Shown here: piece after piece, positions 16,503-25,437 of the stretch
Numbering within the stretch: the first letter of the stretch is position 1
Layout: each line of letters begins with the position of its first letter
Origin: Pseudomonadota bacterium
Lineage (GTDB): Bacteria; Pseudomonadota; Gammaproteobacteria; Burkholderiales; Casimicrobiaceae
DNA length: 53,982 nucleotides
Direction of reading: 5' to 3'
NCBI GenBank assembly: GCA_018241745.1
Contig: JAFEDG010000148.1
Span: forward strand, 1 to 53,982
Translations under genes and position numbers: made by a program
The notes under the pieces: generated by a model
The model's input: only the letters and a program-made list of their open reading frames with translations
Database searches by the model: none
Told to the model about the DNA's origin: nothing

Positions 16503-17408
16503 CTAGCGCAACACGGTGCACAACTGCTGCACGCCGTCCGCGAAGCGCGGTCCCGGCCGATGCAGCAGGTTGGCGTCGACGGTGACGAGCCGCCCGTGCG
16601 CGACGGCCGGCACGGACGGCCACGCGTTCCAGCGCGCGAGCCACGATGGCGGGCGCGCGTCGTCCGCGCCGGCGACGATGACGTCCGGCTTCGCCGCGAT
16701 CACCGCCTCCGCCGTCACGACCGGCGCCGCGATCTCCAGTCCGGCGAACACGTTGCGGCCGCCGCATAGCGTGATCGCCTCGGTGATCAAGTGGTGGCCG
16801 CCGATCGTGAAGATGGGCGGATCCCAGATCTCGTAGAACACGGCGAGCGGTTGCGCGCGCTGCGGCGCGGCGGCCGCAATGGCCGCGATCCGCGCGCGGA
16901 ATGCGGACGCCGACTGCGCCGCCGCGGCAGACGTGCCCGCCAGCACGCCAATGCGCTCGATGTCGTCGGCGATGCCCGCGATCGTCGCGGGACTGCTCGT
17001 GAACACGGCGATGCCGTGCGCGCGCAGCGCCGCGAGCTGCGCGGACGTCGTGTACGGCCACGTGACCACCAGGTCCGGGCGCGCGGCGACGATGCGCTCG
17101 AGGTCCACCGTGTTCGCATCGCCCACCTGGGGCAGCGCGCGGGCGGCGGGCGGATAGTCGGATCCGGCGACGACACCGACGACGTGCGCGCCCGCGCCGG
17201 CCGCGAACACGAGCTCGGTCGCGTGCGGCGCCAGCGTGACGATGCGCGTCGCCGGCGCAGCGAGCGTCACCCGTGCGCCCGCGTCGTCGACCGCGCTGAC
17301 CTCGGCATGTGCTGCGCTGGCAGCGAGGCCGGCTGCCACCGCGACCGCGAACGCCGCGCACACGACGGCGCTGCCGTGATGCGCGACGCGGCTGGCTACA
17401 GCGTCCAC
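16503..17408 (-). CDS. btuF: Periplasmic cobalamin-binding protein
   Basis: A 301-residue periplasmic binding protein with a signal peptide (1-35, ending ASAAHA) and a two-lobed helical-backbone fold: RIVTLAPHATELVFAAGAG, then GSDYPPAARALPQVGDANTVDLERIVAARPDLVV, ending in a HGRLVTVDANLLHRPGPRFADGVQQL segment typical of BtuF. The start is GTG at 17408, inside the last codons of btuB, with GGAGG six bases upstream; this gives a proper signal peptide and a 13-base overlap with btuB. It delivers B12 to BtuCD, which is encoded on the opposite strand and convergent. Expression should follow the riboswitch upstream of btuB. Confidence 0.88.
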   Translation of the reverse strand: MDAVASRVAHHGSAVVCAAFAVAVAAGLAASAAHAEVSAVDDAGARVTLAAPATRIVTLAPHATELVFAAGAGAHVVGVVAGSDYPPAARALPQVGDANTVDLERIVAARPDLVVTWPYTTSAQLAALRAHGIAVFTSSPATIAGIADDIERIGVLAGTSAAAAQSASAFRARIAAIAAAAPQRAQPLAVFYEIWDPPIFTIGGHHLITEAITLCGGRNVFAGLEIAAPVVTAEAVIAAKPDVIVAGADDARPPSWLARWNAWPSVPAVAHGRLVTVDANLLHRPGPRFADGVQQLCTVLR

Positions 17409-19243
17409 CGCACGCCTCCGAACACCTGCGCGCCGCCCGTCGAGTAGCCCGCCGCGAGCTCGTAGTTCTTGTCGAACACGTTCGTGCCGCGGACGAACAG
17501 CGTCAGCTTCGGTGTCACCGCGTAGTCGGCGGTCAGGTTGACGAAGCCGTAGCCGCCCATGCGGATCGTGTTCGCCGCGTCGTCGTAGCGCATCGTCGAC
17601 GCGACGACCTCCGCGCCGAGTGTCCACGCGCCTAGCTGCTGGCCCACGCGTACCGTGCCGTGCGTGAGCGCGCGCCGCGGCAGCAGGTTGCCCGTAGCGT
17701 CGTCCCGCGGCGAGCCGAAGTCGACGGAGGCCACGAGCGTCGTGCCCCCCCATGCGCCGCTGGCCGTGAGCGTCAGGCCCTTCAGCGTGGCACTGGCGAC
17801 GTTCTGCGGCGCGCAGTTGTAGTCGGCATCGCATTCGAACAGGATCAGGTTGTCGACGTCGTTGTGGTAGCCGACGAGTCCCAGCTCCAGCTTGCCGTCG
17901 GCGACTGCGCCGTTCCAGTAGACGCCGCCTTCGACGTTGCGCGACGTCTCGGGGACGAGGTTCGGGTTGGAGTAGCCCGGATAGTAGAGGTCGTTGAACG
18001 TGGGTGCGCGGAACGCGGTGCCGTAGCTTGCCGTCACGCGCCATTGCGGCGAGAACGTGTAGCCCCACGCGATGGCGCCGGTCGTCTTGCCGCCGTACTG
18101 CGACGAGTCGTCGTGGCGCACGTTGGCCTGCAGCGCGTTGCCGGCGAGCGTCATCTGCCACGCGCCGAACACCGAGTTCGTGTCGCGGCGAGTGACGGCG
18201 AAGGCGTCGTTCGTCGCCACGTTCTCCTCGCGCCGCTCGAGGCCCAGCGTCGCCACCCCCGGCGCGAACGTCAGTTCGTTGACCCATGCATACTGGTTCT
18301 GCCGCGTGCGGAACGGATAGGCGCCGTACCCGGTCTCCGAGACCGAGTTGTCGCTGCCCTGCCCCAGCGCCAGCCGCGACGTCCACACGTCGTTGATCCG
18401 GTTGACGCTGCCGACCGCATAGGTCTCCAGCGTCGTGATCGTGCGGTCGTCGTAGCTGTCGCCGCCGTCGAACTGCGCGTTCAGGCGGCTGCGGTAATAG
18501 TTCGCGGTCGCCTGCTGGCCCGTGGCCCAGTCGAGCGCGGCGTTGGCGGACACGCTCCCCACCTTGTAGCCGTCGCGGTCGGGGTCGTAGCTGAAATTGG
18601 CGGGATCGACGATCGCGTTGTAGCCGTCGCTCGTCGCGCCGGTGGCTTGCAGCCCGAAGCGCCACGGTCCCGCGCTGGCGGTGCCGCCGGCCGTGCCCTG
18701 CCACGTGGCGTACGTACCGTAGCCGACGCTCGCGTTGGCCGTCGTCGCGCCGCCGCCCTGTTTCGTGAACACCTGGACGACGCCGCCGATCGCGTCGCTG
18801 CCGTACAGCGACGACGCGGGCCCGCGCACGATCTCGATGTGGTCGATGTCGCCGAGCGGGATCGCCTCGATCGCCGTCGTGCCGGACGACGACGACGACA
18901 CGCGCATGCCGTCCACGAGCACCAGCACCTGGCCCGTGTTCGTGCCACGCACGAACAGCCCCGACGTCGAGCCGGGACCGCCGTTCTGCGTGATCTCGAT
19001 GCCGGGCTGGCGCTGCAGCAGCGTGGCGAGGCTGTCGACGCCGGCCGCCATGATCTCGTCGTGGCCGATCACGGTGACGTCCGCGAGCAGACTCGCGAAC
19101 GGCTGCGGCGTGCGCGTGGCCGTGACGAACACCGGCGGCAGCGTGGCGGCACTGTCCGCTTGCGCATGCGCGGCGGGTAACGATCCGAAGGACAGGGTGG
19201 CGACGAGCGCCGCGCCCGCGAGCGTTGCTGACGTGCGATTCAT
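17396..19243 (-). CDS. btuB: TonB-dependent outer-membrane receptor, BtuB type (vitamin B12)
   Basis: A 615-residue TonB-dependent receptor. Signal peptide 1-28 (ending AAHAQ), TonB box region [15 protein letters not shown] near 35-48, plug domain (about 50-160) with [24 protein letters not shown] and [21 protein letters not shown], then a beta-barrel ending in GGVRWTL. The length fits BtuB (about 600) rather than larger siderophore receptors. The ATG at 19243 has a GGGAG site six bases upstream; the open frame continues upstream through the leader but that part is not coding. A cobalamin riboswitch occupies its leader, which supports B12 as ligand. btuF overlaps its end. Confidence 0.93.
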   Translation of the reverse strand: MNRTSATLAGAALVATLSFGSLPAAHAQADSAATLPPVFVTATRTPQPFASLLADVTVIGHDEIMAAGVDSLATLLQRQPGIEITQNGGPGSTSGLFVRGTNTGQVLVLVDGMRVSSSSSGTTAIEAIPLGDIDHIEIVRGPASSLYGSDAIGGVVQVFTKQGGGATTANASVGYGTYATWQGTAGGTASAGPWRFGLQATGATSDGYNAIVDPANFSYDPDRDGYKVGSVSANAALDWATGQQATANYYRSRLNAQFDGGDSYDDRTITTLETYAVGSVNRINDVWTSRLALGQGSDNSVSETGYGAYPFRTRQNQYAWVNELTFAPGVATLGLERREENVATNDAFAVTRRDTNSVFGAWQMTLAGNALQANVRHDDSSQYGGKTTGAIAWGYTFSPQWRVTASYGTAFRAPTFNDLYYPGYSNPNLVPETSRNVEGGVYWNGAVADGKLELGLVGYHNDVDNLILFECDADYNCAPQNVASATLKGLTLTASGAWGGTTLVASVDFGSPRDDATGNLLPRRALTHGTVRVGQQLGAWTLGAEVVASTMRYDDAANTIRMGGYGFVNLTADYAVTPKLTLFVRGTNVFDKNYELAAGYSTGGAQVFGGVRWTL

Positions 19244-19249
19244 CCGGGA

Positions 19250-19273
19250 CTCCCGCCGTGCGTCCCCGCACGG
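19250..19273 (-). promoter_or_regulatory. Hairpin next to the btuB ribosome site (possible riboswitch expression platform)
   Basis: On the minus strand a perfect 7-bp stem CCGTGCG/CGCACGG (19273-19256, four-base loop) sits immediately before the GGGAG ribosome site (19254-19250) of btuB. Its position could let the upstream cobalamin aptamer control access to the ribosome site. This is a structural reading only. Confidence 0.35.
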
Positions 19274-19404
19274 CAACGACTGCGGTCGGTGCGCGCGGTG
19301 GGCGTCGGGGCGGGAGGTGGGCGCGTCGTGGGGTGGCGCGGCGCGGCCTGCCGCCACGACACCACCCGCGTCGCGCGTGCCGGCAGCGCGCGAAGCACGC
19401 GCAC

Positions 19405-19600
19405 GCCACCGGGTGCAGGCCGGTCTCCGGGCTCGCCGGTCTTGACCGCTCGCCTTCCCGACCCGCGTCGCGCGGGCAGTGGCATCGTGAGCGGTCCGCA
19501 CCGGCCTACCGTTGCGGGGGCAGCCGCGGCTTGCCGCCCCCGCCCCGGCTTGCACGCCAGTGCGACGACGACCGCGTTCCCGTTTCACCGTCCGCGCGAC
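19405..19600 (-). promoter_or_regulatory. Cobalamin riboswitch (AdoCbl aptamer) in btuB leader
   Basis: On the minus strand the conserved cobalamin aptamer blocks occur in order: GGTGAAACGGGAA (19589-19577), GCTGCCCCCGCAACGGTA, GATGCCACTG, GGGAAGGCG, and the B12-box-like CCCGGAGACCGGCCTGC (about 19432-19416). Cobalamin riboswitches switch off B12 uptake genes when the cofactor is plentiful. About 160 bases separate the B12 box from the btuB ATG. The element shares a divergent region with the miaB promoter. It would govern btuB and the overlapping btuF. Confidence 0.92.
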
Positions 19601-19668
19601 CCATTCCAACGGCGCGCGCGGACGACACCTGCAGGCCCGATGTTACAGGACGGCGCGCATGGGCCGCT

Positions 19669-19677
19669 TGCTATACT
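19669..19677 (+). promoter_or_regulatory. Extended -10 promoter for miaB
   Basis: TGCTATACT (19669-19677) is an extended -10 element (TGn plus TATACT, five of six consensus) about 64 bases before the miaB start, in the divergent region shared with the btuB leader. No clear -35 is seen at the right distance, which is normal for extended -10 promoters. Confidence 0.45.
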
Positions 19678-19740
19678 GCGCGCCCACGTTCCGCACCATG
19701 CTCCCCGCCGAATAACCTCCGGTTCCCGGGAGACCGCAGC

Positions 19741-21069
19741 ATGCCGAAGAAGCTCTACATCCGCACGTTCGGATGCCAGATGAACGAGTACGACTCGGAC
19801 AAGATGGCCGACGTACTCGCCGCCAGCGACCAGCTCACGCCCACCGACCGTCCCGAGGACGCGGACGTCATCCTGTTCAACACGTGCTCGGTGCGCGAAA
19901 AGGCGCAGGAGCGCGTGTTCCACGACCTCGGCCGCGTGCGCGCGCTGAAAGCTGAAAGGCCCGACCTGATCATCGGCGTCGGCGGCTGCGTCGCGTCGCA
20001 GGAAGGACCCGCGATCGTCGCGCGCGCGCCGTTCGTCGACGTCGTGTTCGGCCCGCAGACGCTGCACCGGCTGCCGCAGATGATCCGCGCGCGGCGTGAG
20101 AGCGGCGTGCCGCAGGTCGACGTGAGCTTTCCCGAAATCGAGAAGTTCGACCACCTGCCGCCGCCGCGCGTCGACGGCGCCGCGGCGTTCGTGTCGATCA
20201 TGGAAGGCTGCAGCAAGTACTGCTCGTTCTGCGTCGTGCCGTACACCCGGGGCGAGGAAGTGAGCCGCCCGCTCGACGATGTGCTGATGGAAGTCGCTGA
20301 TCTCGCGGACCAGGGCGTGCGCGAGGTGACGCTGCTCGGCCAGAACGTCAATGGCTGGCGGGGCCTCGGCAGCGACGGCGCGCCGCTCGATTTCGCGGCG
20401 CTGGTCGAGTACGTCGCCGCCGTGCCGGGCATCGAGCGCATCCGCTACACGACGTCGCATCCGAAGGAAATGAGCCAGCGGCTGATCGACGTCTACGCGC
20501 GCGAGCCGAAGCTCGTGTCGCAGCTGCACCTGCCCGTGCAGTCGGGCAGCGACCGCGTGCTGGCCGCGATGAAGCGCGGCTACACGGCGCTCGAGTACAA
20601 GTCGATCGTGCGCCGGCTGCGCGCGGCGCGGCCGGACCTGTCGCTGACGTCCGATTTCATCGTCGGCTTCCCCGGCGAGACGGACGCCGATTTCGCCGCG
20701 ACGATGAAGCTCGTCGACAGCGTCCGCTTCGACGGCGCCTTCAGCTTCCTGTACAGCGCGCGGCCCGGCACGCCGGCCGCGGAACTGCCCGATCCGGTGC
20801 CGCACGCGGTGGCGCAAGCGCGGCTCGAGGCATTGCAGTCGGCGCTCGACGCGCATTACCGCGCGTACAGCGACGCGATGGTCGGCACCACGCAGCGCGT
20901 GCTGGTCACCGGCCATGCGACCAAGGACGCGCGCGAGCTCGCCGCGCGGACCGACAACAACCGCGTCGTCAACTTCGCAGGCGGCGCGGCGCTGATCGGC
21001 CGCTACGTCGACGTGACGATCACGCGCGCCTTCCCGCATTCGTTGCGCGGCGAAGCCGTCACCGCCTGA
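19741..21069 (+). CDS. miaB: tRNA-2-methylthio-N6-isopentenyladenosine synthase MiaB
   Basis: A 442-residue radical-SAM methylthiotransferase that adds the 2-methylthio group at A37 of tRNAs. Three domains: the N-terminal UPF0004 domain binding the auxiliary iron-sulfur cluster (Cys12 in [12 protein letters not shown], Cys49 in NTCSVRE, Cys83 in [10 protein letters not shown]), the radical-SAM domain with CSKYCSFC (Cys157, 161, 164), and a C-terminal TRAM domain. The ATG at 19741 has a GGGAGA site about eight bases upstream. The open frame extends far upstream over the riboswitch but is noncoding. In many proteobacteria miaB is directly followed by phoH; here a protease gene intervenes. Confidence 0.96.
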   Translation: MPKKLYIRTFGCQMNEYDSDKMADVLAASDQLTPTDRPEDADVILFNTCSVREKAQERVFHDLGRVRALKAERPDLIIGVGGCVASQEGPAIVARAPFVDVVFGPQTLHRLPQMIRARRESGVPQVDVSFPEIEKFDHLPPPRVDGAAAFVSIMEGCSKYCSFCVVPYTRGEEVSRPLDDVLMEVADLADQGVREVTLLGQNVNGWRGLGSDGAPLDFAALVEYVAAVPGIERIRYTTSHPKEMSQRLIDVYAREPKLVSQLHLPVQSGSDRVLAAMKRGYTALEYKSIVRRLRAARPDLSLTSDFIVGFPGETDADFAATMKLVDSVRFDGAFSFLYSARPGTPAAELPDPVPHAVAQARLEALQSALDAHYRAYSDAMVGTTQRVLVTGHATKDARELAARTDNNRVVNFAGGAALIGRYVDVTITRAFPHSLRGEAVTA

Positions 21070-21127
21070 ACTCGAACGTTCGCCCGCCGCGCGCGGCGAC
21101 GCCCGCCCTACACGCCAAGGAATCCCG

Positions 21128-23920
21128 ATGTCGATTCGCTCCACGCTTCCCGCGACGGTCGTCGCCGCGCTGCTCGCCCTGACCGCCGGCTGCGCGACCA
21201 CGCCGGCGGCGCACGACACTGCTGCGGACGCCGCTGTGACGAAGACGGACGTCGCCGCCGCGGCGGCTGCCGGCGCCGCCGCCGCGGTTCGGACCACCGG
21301 CCCCGTCGCGCCGCAGCCCCCCGGTTCCGCGCGCGGCTCGCCCGCCGCCGCGGCCGCCGCAGCCGCCGCCGGCGCGGCCGCCGCAGCCGCCAACGCAACG
21401 AAGCCATTCGCCGACGTCATCAAGGACGCGAAGGTCGACAAGGGCCTGTTCACCGTCTACACGCGCGACGACAAGACCTGGATCGAGATCCAGCCCGACC
21501 AGTTCGACCAGCCGTTCTTCTTCACCGCGAACCTCGCGCAAGGCCTCGGCGAGAACCGGATCTTCGGCGGCATCATCGGCGGCTACTACGTCGGCCAGTC
21601 GCAGATCGTCACGTGGCACCGCGTCGGCAATACGGTGCAGCTGATCGCCCAGAACGAGCGCTTCTTCGCGAAGGCGGACACGCCACAGGCGCGCGCTGTC
21701 CGTGACGCGTTCTCCAACAGCCTGCTCGGCGCCGTCCCGCTCGCATCCGCGCCCCATCCCGAGTCGAAGGCGGTGCTGGTCGACCTGTCCGCGCTGCTGC
21801 TCACGGACATCCCCGGTGGCAACGCGATCCTCGATCGCGTCTACCGCCAGGGATATACGTTCGACGCGCACAACTCTTCCATCACGCGGACCCGGGTCAA
21901 CGACGCCGCGCTGGGCGTCGCAGTCAATGCGCACTACGCGCTGGCGCGCATCGTGCAGCCGCCGACCACGCCAGGGGTGCCGTACACGCGCCCGCCGGCC
22001 ACGCTTCCGGATATCCGCAGCCTGTTCCTCGGCTGGAACTACACGTTCACGAAGCTGCCGGCGACGCCGATGGCGCCGCGACTTGCCGACCAGCGGGTCG
22101 GCTATTTCACGACGGCGCGCTACGACTACACGAACGACGTCACGCTGACACCGCGCGTCGACTACGTCCGGCGCTGGCGACTCGAGAAGAAGGATCCCGC
22201 GGCGGCGCTGTCGGAACCGAAGGAGCCCATCGTGTACTGGCTCGACAGCAATATCCCGGTCGAGTATCGCGGCGCCATCACTGCGGGCGTCCTCGAGTGG
22301 AACAAGGCATTCGAGAAGATCGGGTTCCTGAACGCGATCCAGGTGAAGGTGCAGCCGGACGATGACCCGTTCGCCGGGCTCGGCACGCGCCACGGCACGA
22401 TCCACTGGATGGTGACGGCGAGGCCGGATTTCGGCGGCATCGGCCTTGTCCAGGTGGACCCGCGCAGCGGCGAGATCCTCGAGGCGGGCATCGGCATCGA
22501 CCCGGTGCGCTTCCGCTACCAGCGCGCGCGGTTCGTCGACCAGGTCCAGCCGTCCGTCACCGTCTATCCCGCGGACACGATGTTCCCGATGACCGCGTGC
22601 TACGCCGGCGAGTTCGCGGCCGAGCAGCGCGGCTTCGCGCTCGACCTGCTCGAGGCGCGCGGCGACATCGCGCCGGGCAGCGCGGCGGAAGAGCAATTCG
22701 TCCTCGACGACGTAAAGGAAGTGGCGATGCACGAGGTCGGCCATACACTGGGCCTGACGCACAACTTCCGCGCCTCGACGATCTACACGGAGGCGCAGCT
22801 CGCAGACAGCTCGTTCACGAAGGCGCATGGCATCGCCGGGTCGGTGATGGAGTACAACGGCACGAACCTCGCGCTGCCGGGCGAGAAGCAGGGCTCGTTC
22901 TCGATGGAGACGCTCGGCCCGTACGACTACTGGGCCATCCAGTACGGCTACGAGCCGATCGCGCCAGCGGACGAGAAGGCGGAGCTCGCGCGGATCGCCG
23001 CGCGCAGCACCGAGCACGACCTCGCGTACGCCTACGATGCCGAGACGCAGTCGGGCATGGATCCCGATGCCGCGGTCCTCGACCTCTCCAACGATCCTCT
23101 CGACTTCGCGCGCCGGCGCGTGCTGCTGACCGGCGAGCTGTGGTCGCTGTGGGAGACCAAGTCTCTGCCCGACGGGGCCAGCCTGGACCGCTACCGGCGC
23201 AACGTCACGCGTGGCCTCGCGTCGATGCGCGAGGCCGGCCTCGCCGCCACGCGCTACGTCGGCGGCACGACCCTCTATCGCGACACCGCGGGATCGGGCC
23301 GCGCGCCGCTCAGCCCCGTGCCTCCCGCCGAGCAGCGCGCCGCGCTGAAGCTGATCGAGGACAACCTGTTCAGTGCGTCCAACTTCAGCTTCCCGCCGCA
23401 GTTCATGCGCCAGCTGTCCACCGACTGGCTGAAGATCGCGGACCCGTTCGACACGGGTTACGGCGCACCGGGCTTCGACTATTCGCTGCCGACGCAGGTG
23501 CTGGTCGTGCAGCGCGCCGTGCTCGATCAGCTGCTGGGCGCGGCGACGGCGCAGCGGATCCTGGACAACCAGGACCGCGTCGGCAAGGACGCGAAGGCGT
23601 TGCAGCTGTCGGAGCTCTATGGCTCGCTGCATGCCGCGATCTTCAGCGAGCTGAAGACGGGCAAGGACATACCGCTGCTCCGGCGCAACCTGCAACGCGA
23701 GTACGTCGTGCGGCTCGGCACCACGCTGCTCAAGCCGGCCGCCACGATGCCCGCCGATGCGCGGGCCGTCGCGCGCGCGGATGCGAAGTCGCTGCGCGAC
23801 GAGATCGCCACGGCCCGCGCGCGCGGCACCTATTCCGCCGAAGCACGCGCGCATCTCGCCGAATCGCAGCAGGCGCTCGACGAGGCGCTGAAGGCGCCGC
23901 TCGTGCGCGGCGTGCTGTGA
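21128..23920 (+). CDS. Zinc-dependent metalloprotease lipoprotein (DUF5117/DUF4953 type)
   Basis: A 930-residue exported zincin. It has a lipoprotein signal peptide with the lipobox LTAGC (Cys21), a low-complexity Ala-rich linker (about 42-92, with runs of Ala), a DUF5117-like domain (about 95-330), and a catalytic domain with HEVGHTLGLTHN (His535, Glu536, His539, His545), the extended HExxHxxGxxH zinc site. The C-terminal part continues past a metzincin-like SVMEYNG turn, as in DUF4953 proteins. It would act as a membrane-anchored peptidase in the periplasm or outer membrane; the substrate is unknown. It sits 58 bases after miaB and its stop is 8 bases from the phoH start, so it is embedded in the housekeeping operon. 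Confidence 0.85.
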   Translation: MSIRSTLPATVVAALLALTAGCATTPAAHDTAADAAVTKTDVAAAAAAGAAAAVRTTGPVAPQPPGSARGSPAAAAAAAAAGAAAAAANATKPFADVIKDAKVDKGLFTVYTRDDKTWIEIQPDQFDQPFFFTANLAQGLGENRIFGGIIGGYYVGQSQIVTWHRVGNTVQLIAQNERFFAKADTPQARAVRDAFSNSLLGAVPLASAPHPESKAVLVDLSALLLTDIPGGNAILDRVYRQGYTFDAHNSSITRTRVNDAALGVAVNAHYALARIVQPPTTPGVPYTRPPATLPDIRSLFLGWNYTFTKLPATPMAPRLADQRVGYFTTARYDYTNDVTLTPRVDYVRRWRLEKKDPAAALSEPKEPIVYWLDSNIPVEYRGAITAGVLEWNKAFEKIGFLNAIQVKVQPDDDPFAGLGTRHGTIHWMVTARPDFGGIGLVQVDPRSGEILEAGIGIDPVRFRYQRARFVDQVQPSVTVYPADTMFPMTACYAGEFAAEQRGFALDLLEARGDIAPGSAAEEQFVLDDVKEVAMHEVGHTLGLTHNFRASTIYTEAQLADSSFTKAHGIAGSVMEYNGTNLALPGEKQGSFSMETLGPYDYWAIQYGYEPIAPADEKAELARIAARSTEHDLAYAYDAETQSGMDPDAAVLDLSNDPLDFARRRVLLTGELWSLWETKSLPDGASLDRYRRNVTRGLASMREAGLAATRYVGGTTLYRDTAGSGRAPLSPVPPAEQRAALKLIEDNLFSASNFSFPPQFMRQLSTDWLKIADPFDTGYGAPGFDYSLPTQVLVVQRAVLDQLLGAATAQRILDNQDRVGKDAKALQLSELYGSLHAAIFSELKTGKDIPLLRRNLQREYVVRLGTTLLKPAATMPADARAVARADAKSLRDEIATARARGTYSAEARAHLAESQQALDEALKAPLVRGVL

Positions 23921-23928
23921 CGCGCGCC

Positions 23929-24915
23929 ATGCCGCGCGAACGTGTGGCCCTGGCACTGGCGCCGCTCGACAACCGCGCGCTCGCCAACCTGTGCGGTCCG
24001 CTGGACGCCAACCTGCGGCAGATCGAGGCGGGCCTCGACGTCACGGTGCGCAGGCGTGGCGGCGAGTTCACGCTGGAAGGGGCGCCCGCGGCGCTCGCGC
24101 AGGCGCGCGATGCGCTCGAACGCCTCTATCGCGAGGCGCACGTGCACGAGCTGTCGGCCGACGACGTGCAGCTGGGGCTCGTCGAGACGCTGCGCCAGCC
24201 GCTCGGGGCCGCGGCCCGTGGCGACGACGACGCGCCGGGCGCGGCGCCCGGCGCCGGCGTGCTGCGCACCCGGCGCGCGGACCTGCACGGGCGCACGCCC
24301 AACCAGGTGGCCTACCTGGAAGCGATCGGGGCGCATGACATCACGTTCGGCATCGGCCCTGCCGGCACGGGCAAGACCTACCTCGCCGTCGCCTGCGCCG
24401 TCGACGCGCTGGAGCGCGGCGCCGTCAAGCGCATCGTGCTCGTGCGACCCGCCGTCGAGGCAGGCGAGCGGCTTGGCTTCCTGCCGGGAGACCTCGCGCA
24501 GAAGGTCGATCCCTACCTGCGCCCGCTGTACGACGCGCTGTACGACCTGATGGGCTACGACAAGGTGGCGCGGCTGTTCGAGCGGCAGACGATCGAGATC
24601 GCGCCGCTTGCCTACATGCGCGGCCGCACGCTGAACCACAGCTTCATCATCCTCGACGAGGCGCAGAACACGACGCCCGAGCAGATGAAGATGTTCCTCA
24701 CGCGGATGGGCTTCGGCAGCAAGGCCGTCGTCACCGGCGACGTGACGCAGATCGACCTCGCGCGCCACCAGAAGAGCGGCCTCGTCGAGGCGGACCGCGT
24801 GCTCGCCGGCGTGCGCGGCATCGCATTCGTGCATTTCACGAGCGCGGACGTCGTGCGGCACCCGCTGGTGCAGAAGATCATCGACGCGTACGACCGCGCG
24901 AAGCCTGCCGGATGA
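23929..24915 (+). CDS. ybeZ: PhoH-like ATPase (YbeZ)
   Basis: A 328-residue PhoH-family protein: an N-terminal KH-like RNA-binding region (about 10-75), then a RecA-like ATPase with Walker A GPAGTGKT (about 143-150) and Walker B FIILDEAQN (about 239-247), plus the family segment RPAVEAGERLGFLPGDL and MFLTRMGFGSKAVVTGD. YbeZ works with the ribosome-associated endonuclease YbeY. ATG at 23929 was used; an in-frame GTG at 23917 overlapping the protease stop is an alternative. It ends in an ATGA overlap with ybeY, supporting a coupled pair. Confidence 0.93.
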   Translation: MPRERVALALAPLDNRALANLCGPLDANLRQIEAGLDVTVRRRGGEFTLEGAPAALAQARDALERLYREAHVHELSADDVQLGLVETLRQPLGAAARGDDDAPGAAPGAGVLRTRRADLHGRTPNQVAYLEAIGAHDITFGIGPAGTGKTYLAVACAVDALERGAVKRIVLVRPAVEAGERLGFLPGDLAQKVDPYLRPLYDALYDLMGYDKVARLFERQTIEIAPLAYMRGRTLNHSFIILDEAQNTTPEQMKMFLTRMGFGSKAVVTGDVTQIDLARHQKSGLVEADRVLAGVRGIAFVHFTSADVVRHPLVQKIIDAYDRAKPAG

Positions 24916-25406
24916 GCGTGCCGCGCCACGACGGTGCGCATGCGATCGCCGTGCAGTACGCCGTGGCGCGCCGCGGATTGCCCGCCGCGGCTACCGTGCG
25001 CCGCTATGCGGACGCGGCGCTCGCGGTGCCGGCCGCGGTGACGGTGCGCTTCGTCGGCCGGCGCGAAGGCCGCGCGCTCAATGCGCAGTTCCGCGGCCGC
25101 GACTACGCGACGAACGTACTGACGTTCGTGTACGATGACGTCACGCATCAACCTGGACGCGGCCACACGCGGATGCTGACGGGCGACATCGTGCTGTGCG
25201 TGCCGGTCCTCGTGGCCGAGGCGAAGGCGCAGCGGAAGACGCTGCGCGCGCATTGCGCGCACCTCATCGTGCACGGCCTCCTGCACCTGCAAGGCCACGA
25301 CCACGAGCGCCCGGGCGAGGCGGCGCGGATGGAGCGGCGCGAGGTCGCACTGCTCGCCGCCTTCGGCATCGCCAATCCTTACGCCACGCCGGTCGCCTCC
25401 GCCTGA
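24912..25406 (+). CDS. ybeY: Endoribonuclease YbeY (rRNA maturation)
   Basis: A 164-residue metal-dependent RNase that matures 16S rRNA 3' ends and takes part in ribosome quality control. The zinc motif H-x3-H-x5-H is present as HGLLHLQGHDH (His121, His125, His131). Upstream, the conserved LNAQFRGRDYATNVLTF segment and TGDIVLCV are intact. It begins with ATG overlapping the phoH-like gene by four bases and is followed 31 bases later by the CorC gene, the conserved ybeZ-ybeY-corC-lnt order. Confidence 0.95.
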   Translation: MSVPRHDGAHAIAVQYAVARRGLPAAATVRRYADAALAVPAAVTVRFVGRREGRALNAQFRGRDYATNVLTFVYDDVTHQPGRGHTRMLTGDIVLCVPVLVAEAKAQRKTLRAHCAHLIVHGLLHLQGHDHERPGEAARMERREVALLAAFGIANPYATPVASA

Positions 25407-25437
25407 CGCCGCGCCCCGACCTCCCCGCGCCGCCCGC

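Noticed and set aside
16503..19409. A 968-residue minus-strand frame joining btuB antisense-type sequence to BtuF
   Set aside because: Only the last 301 residues (BtuF) are real; the rest is the out-of-frame reading of btuB and its leader. It is not a fusion.
21059..23956. A 965-residue minus-strand open frame opposite the zinc protease
   Set aside because: Composition is Arg/Glu/Val/Leu shadow sequence; the plus-strand frame has a lipobox and a complete zinc motif.
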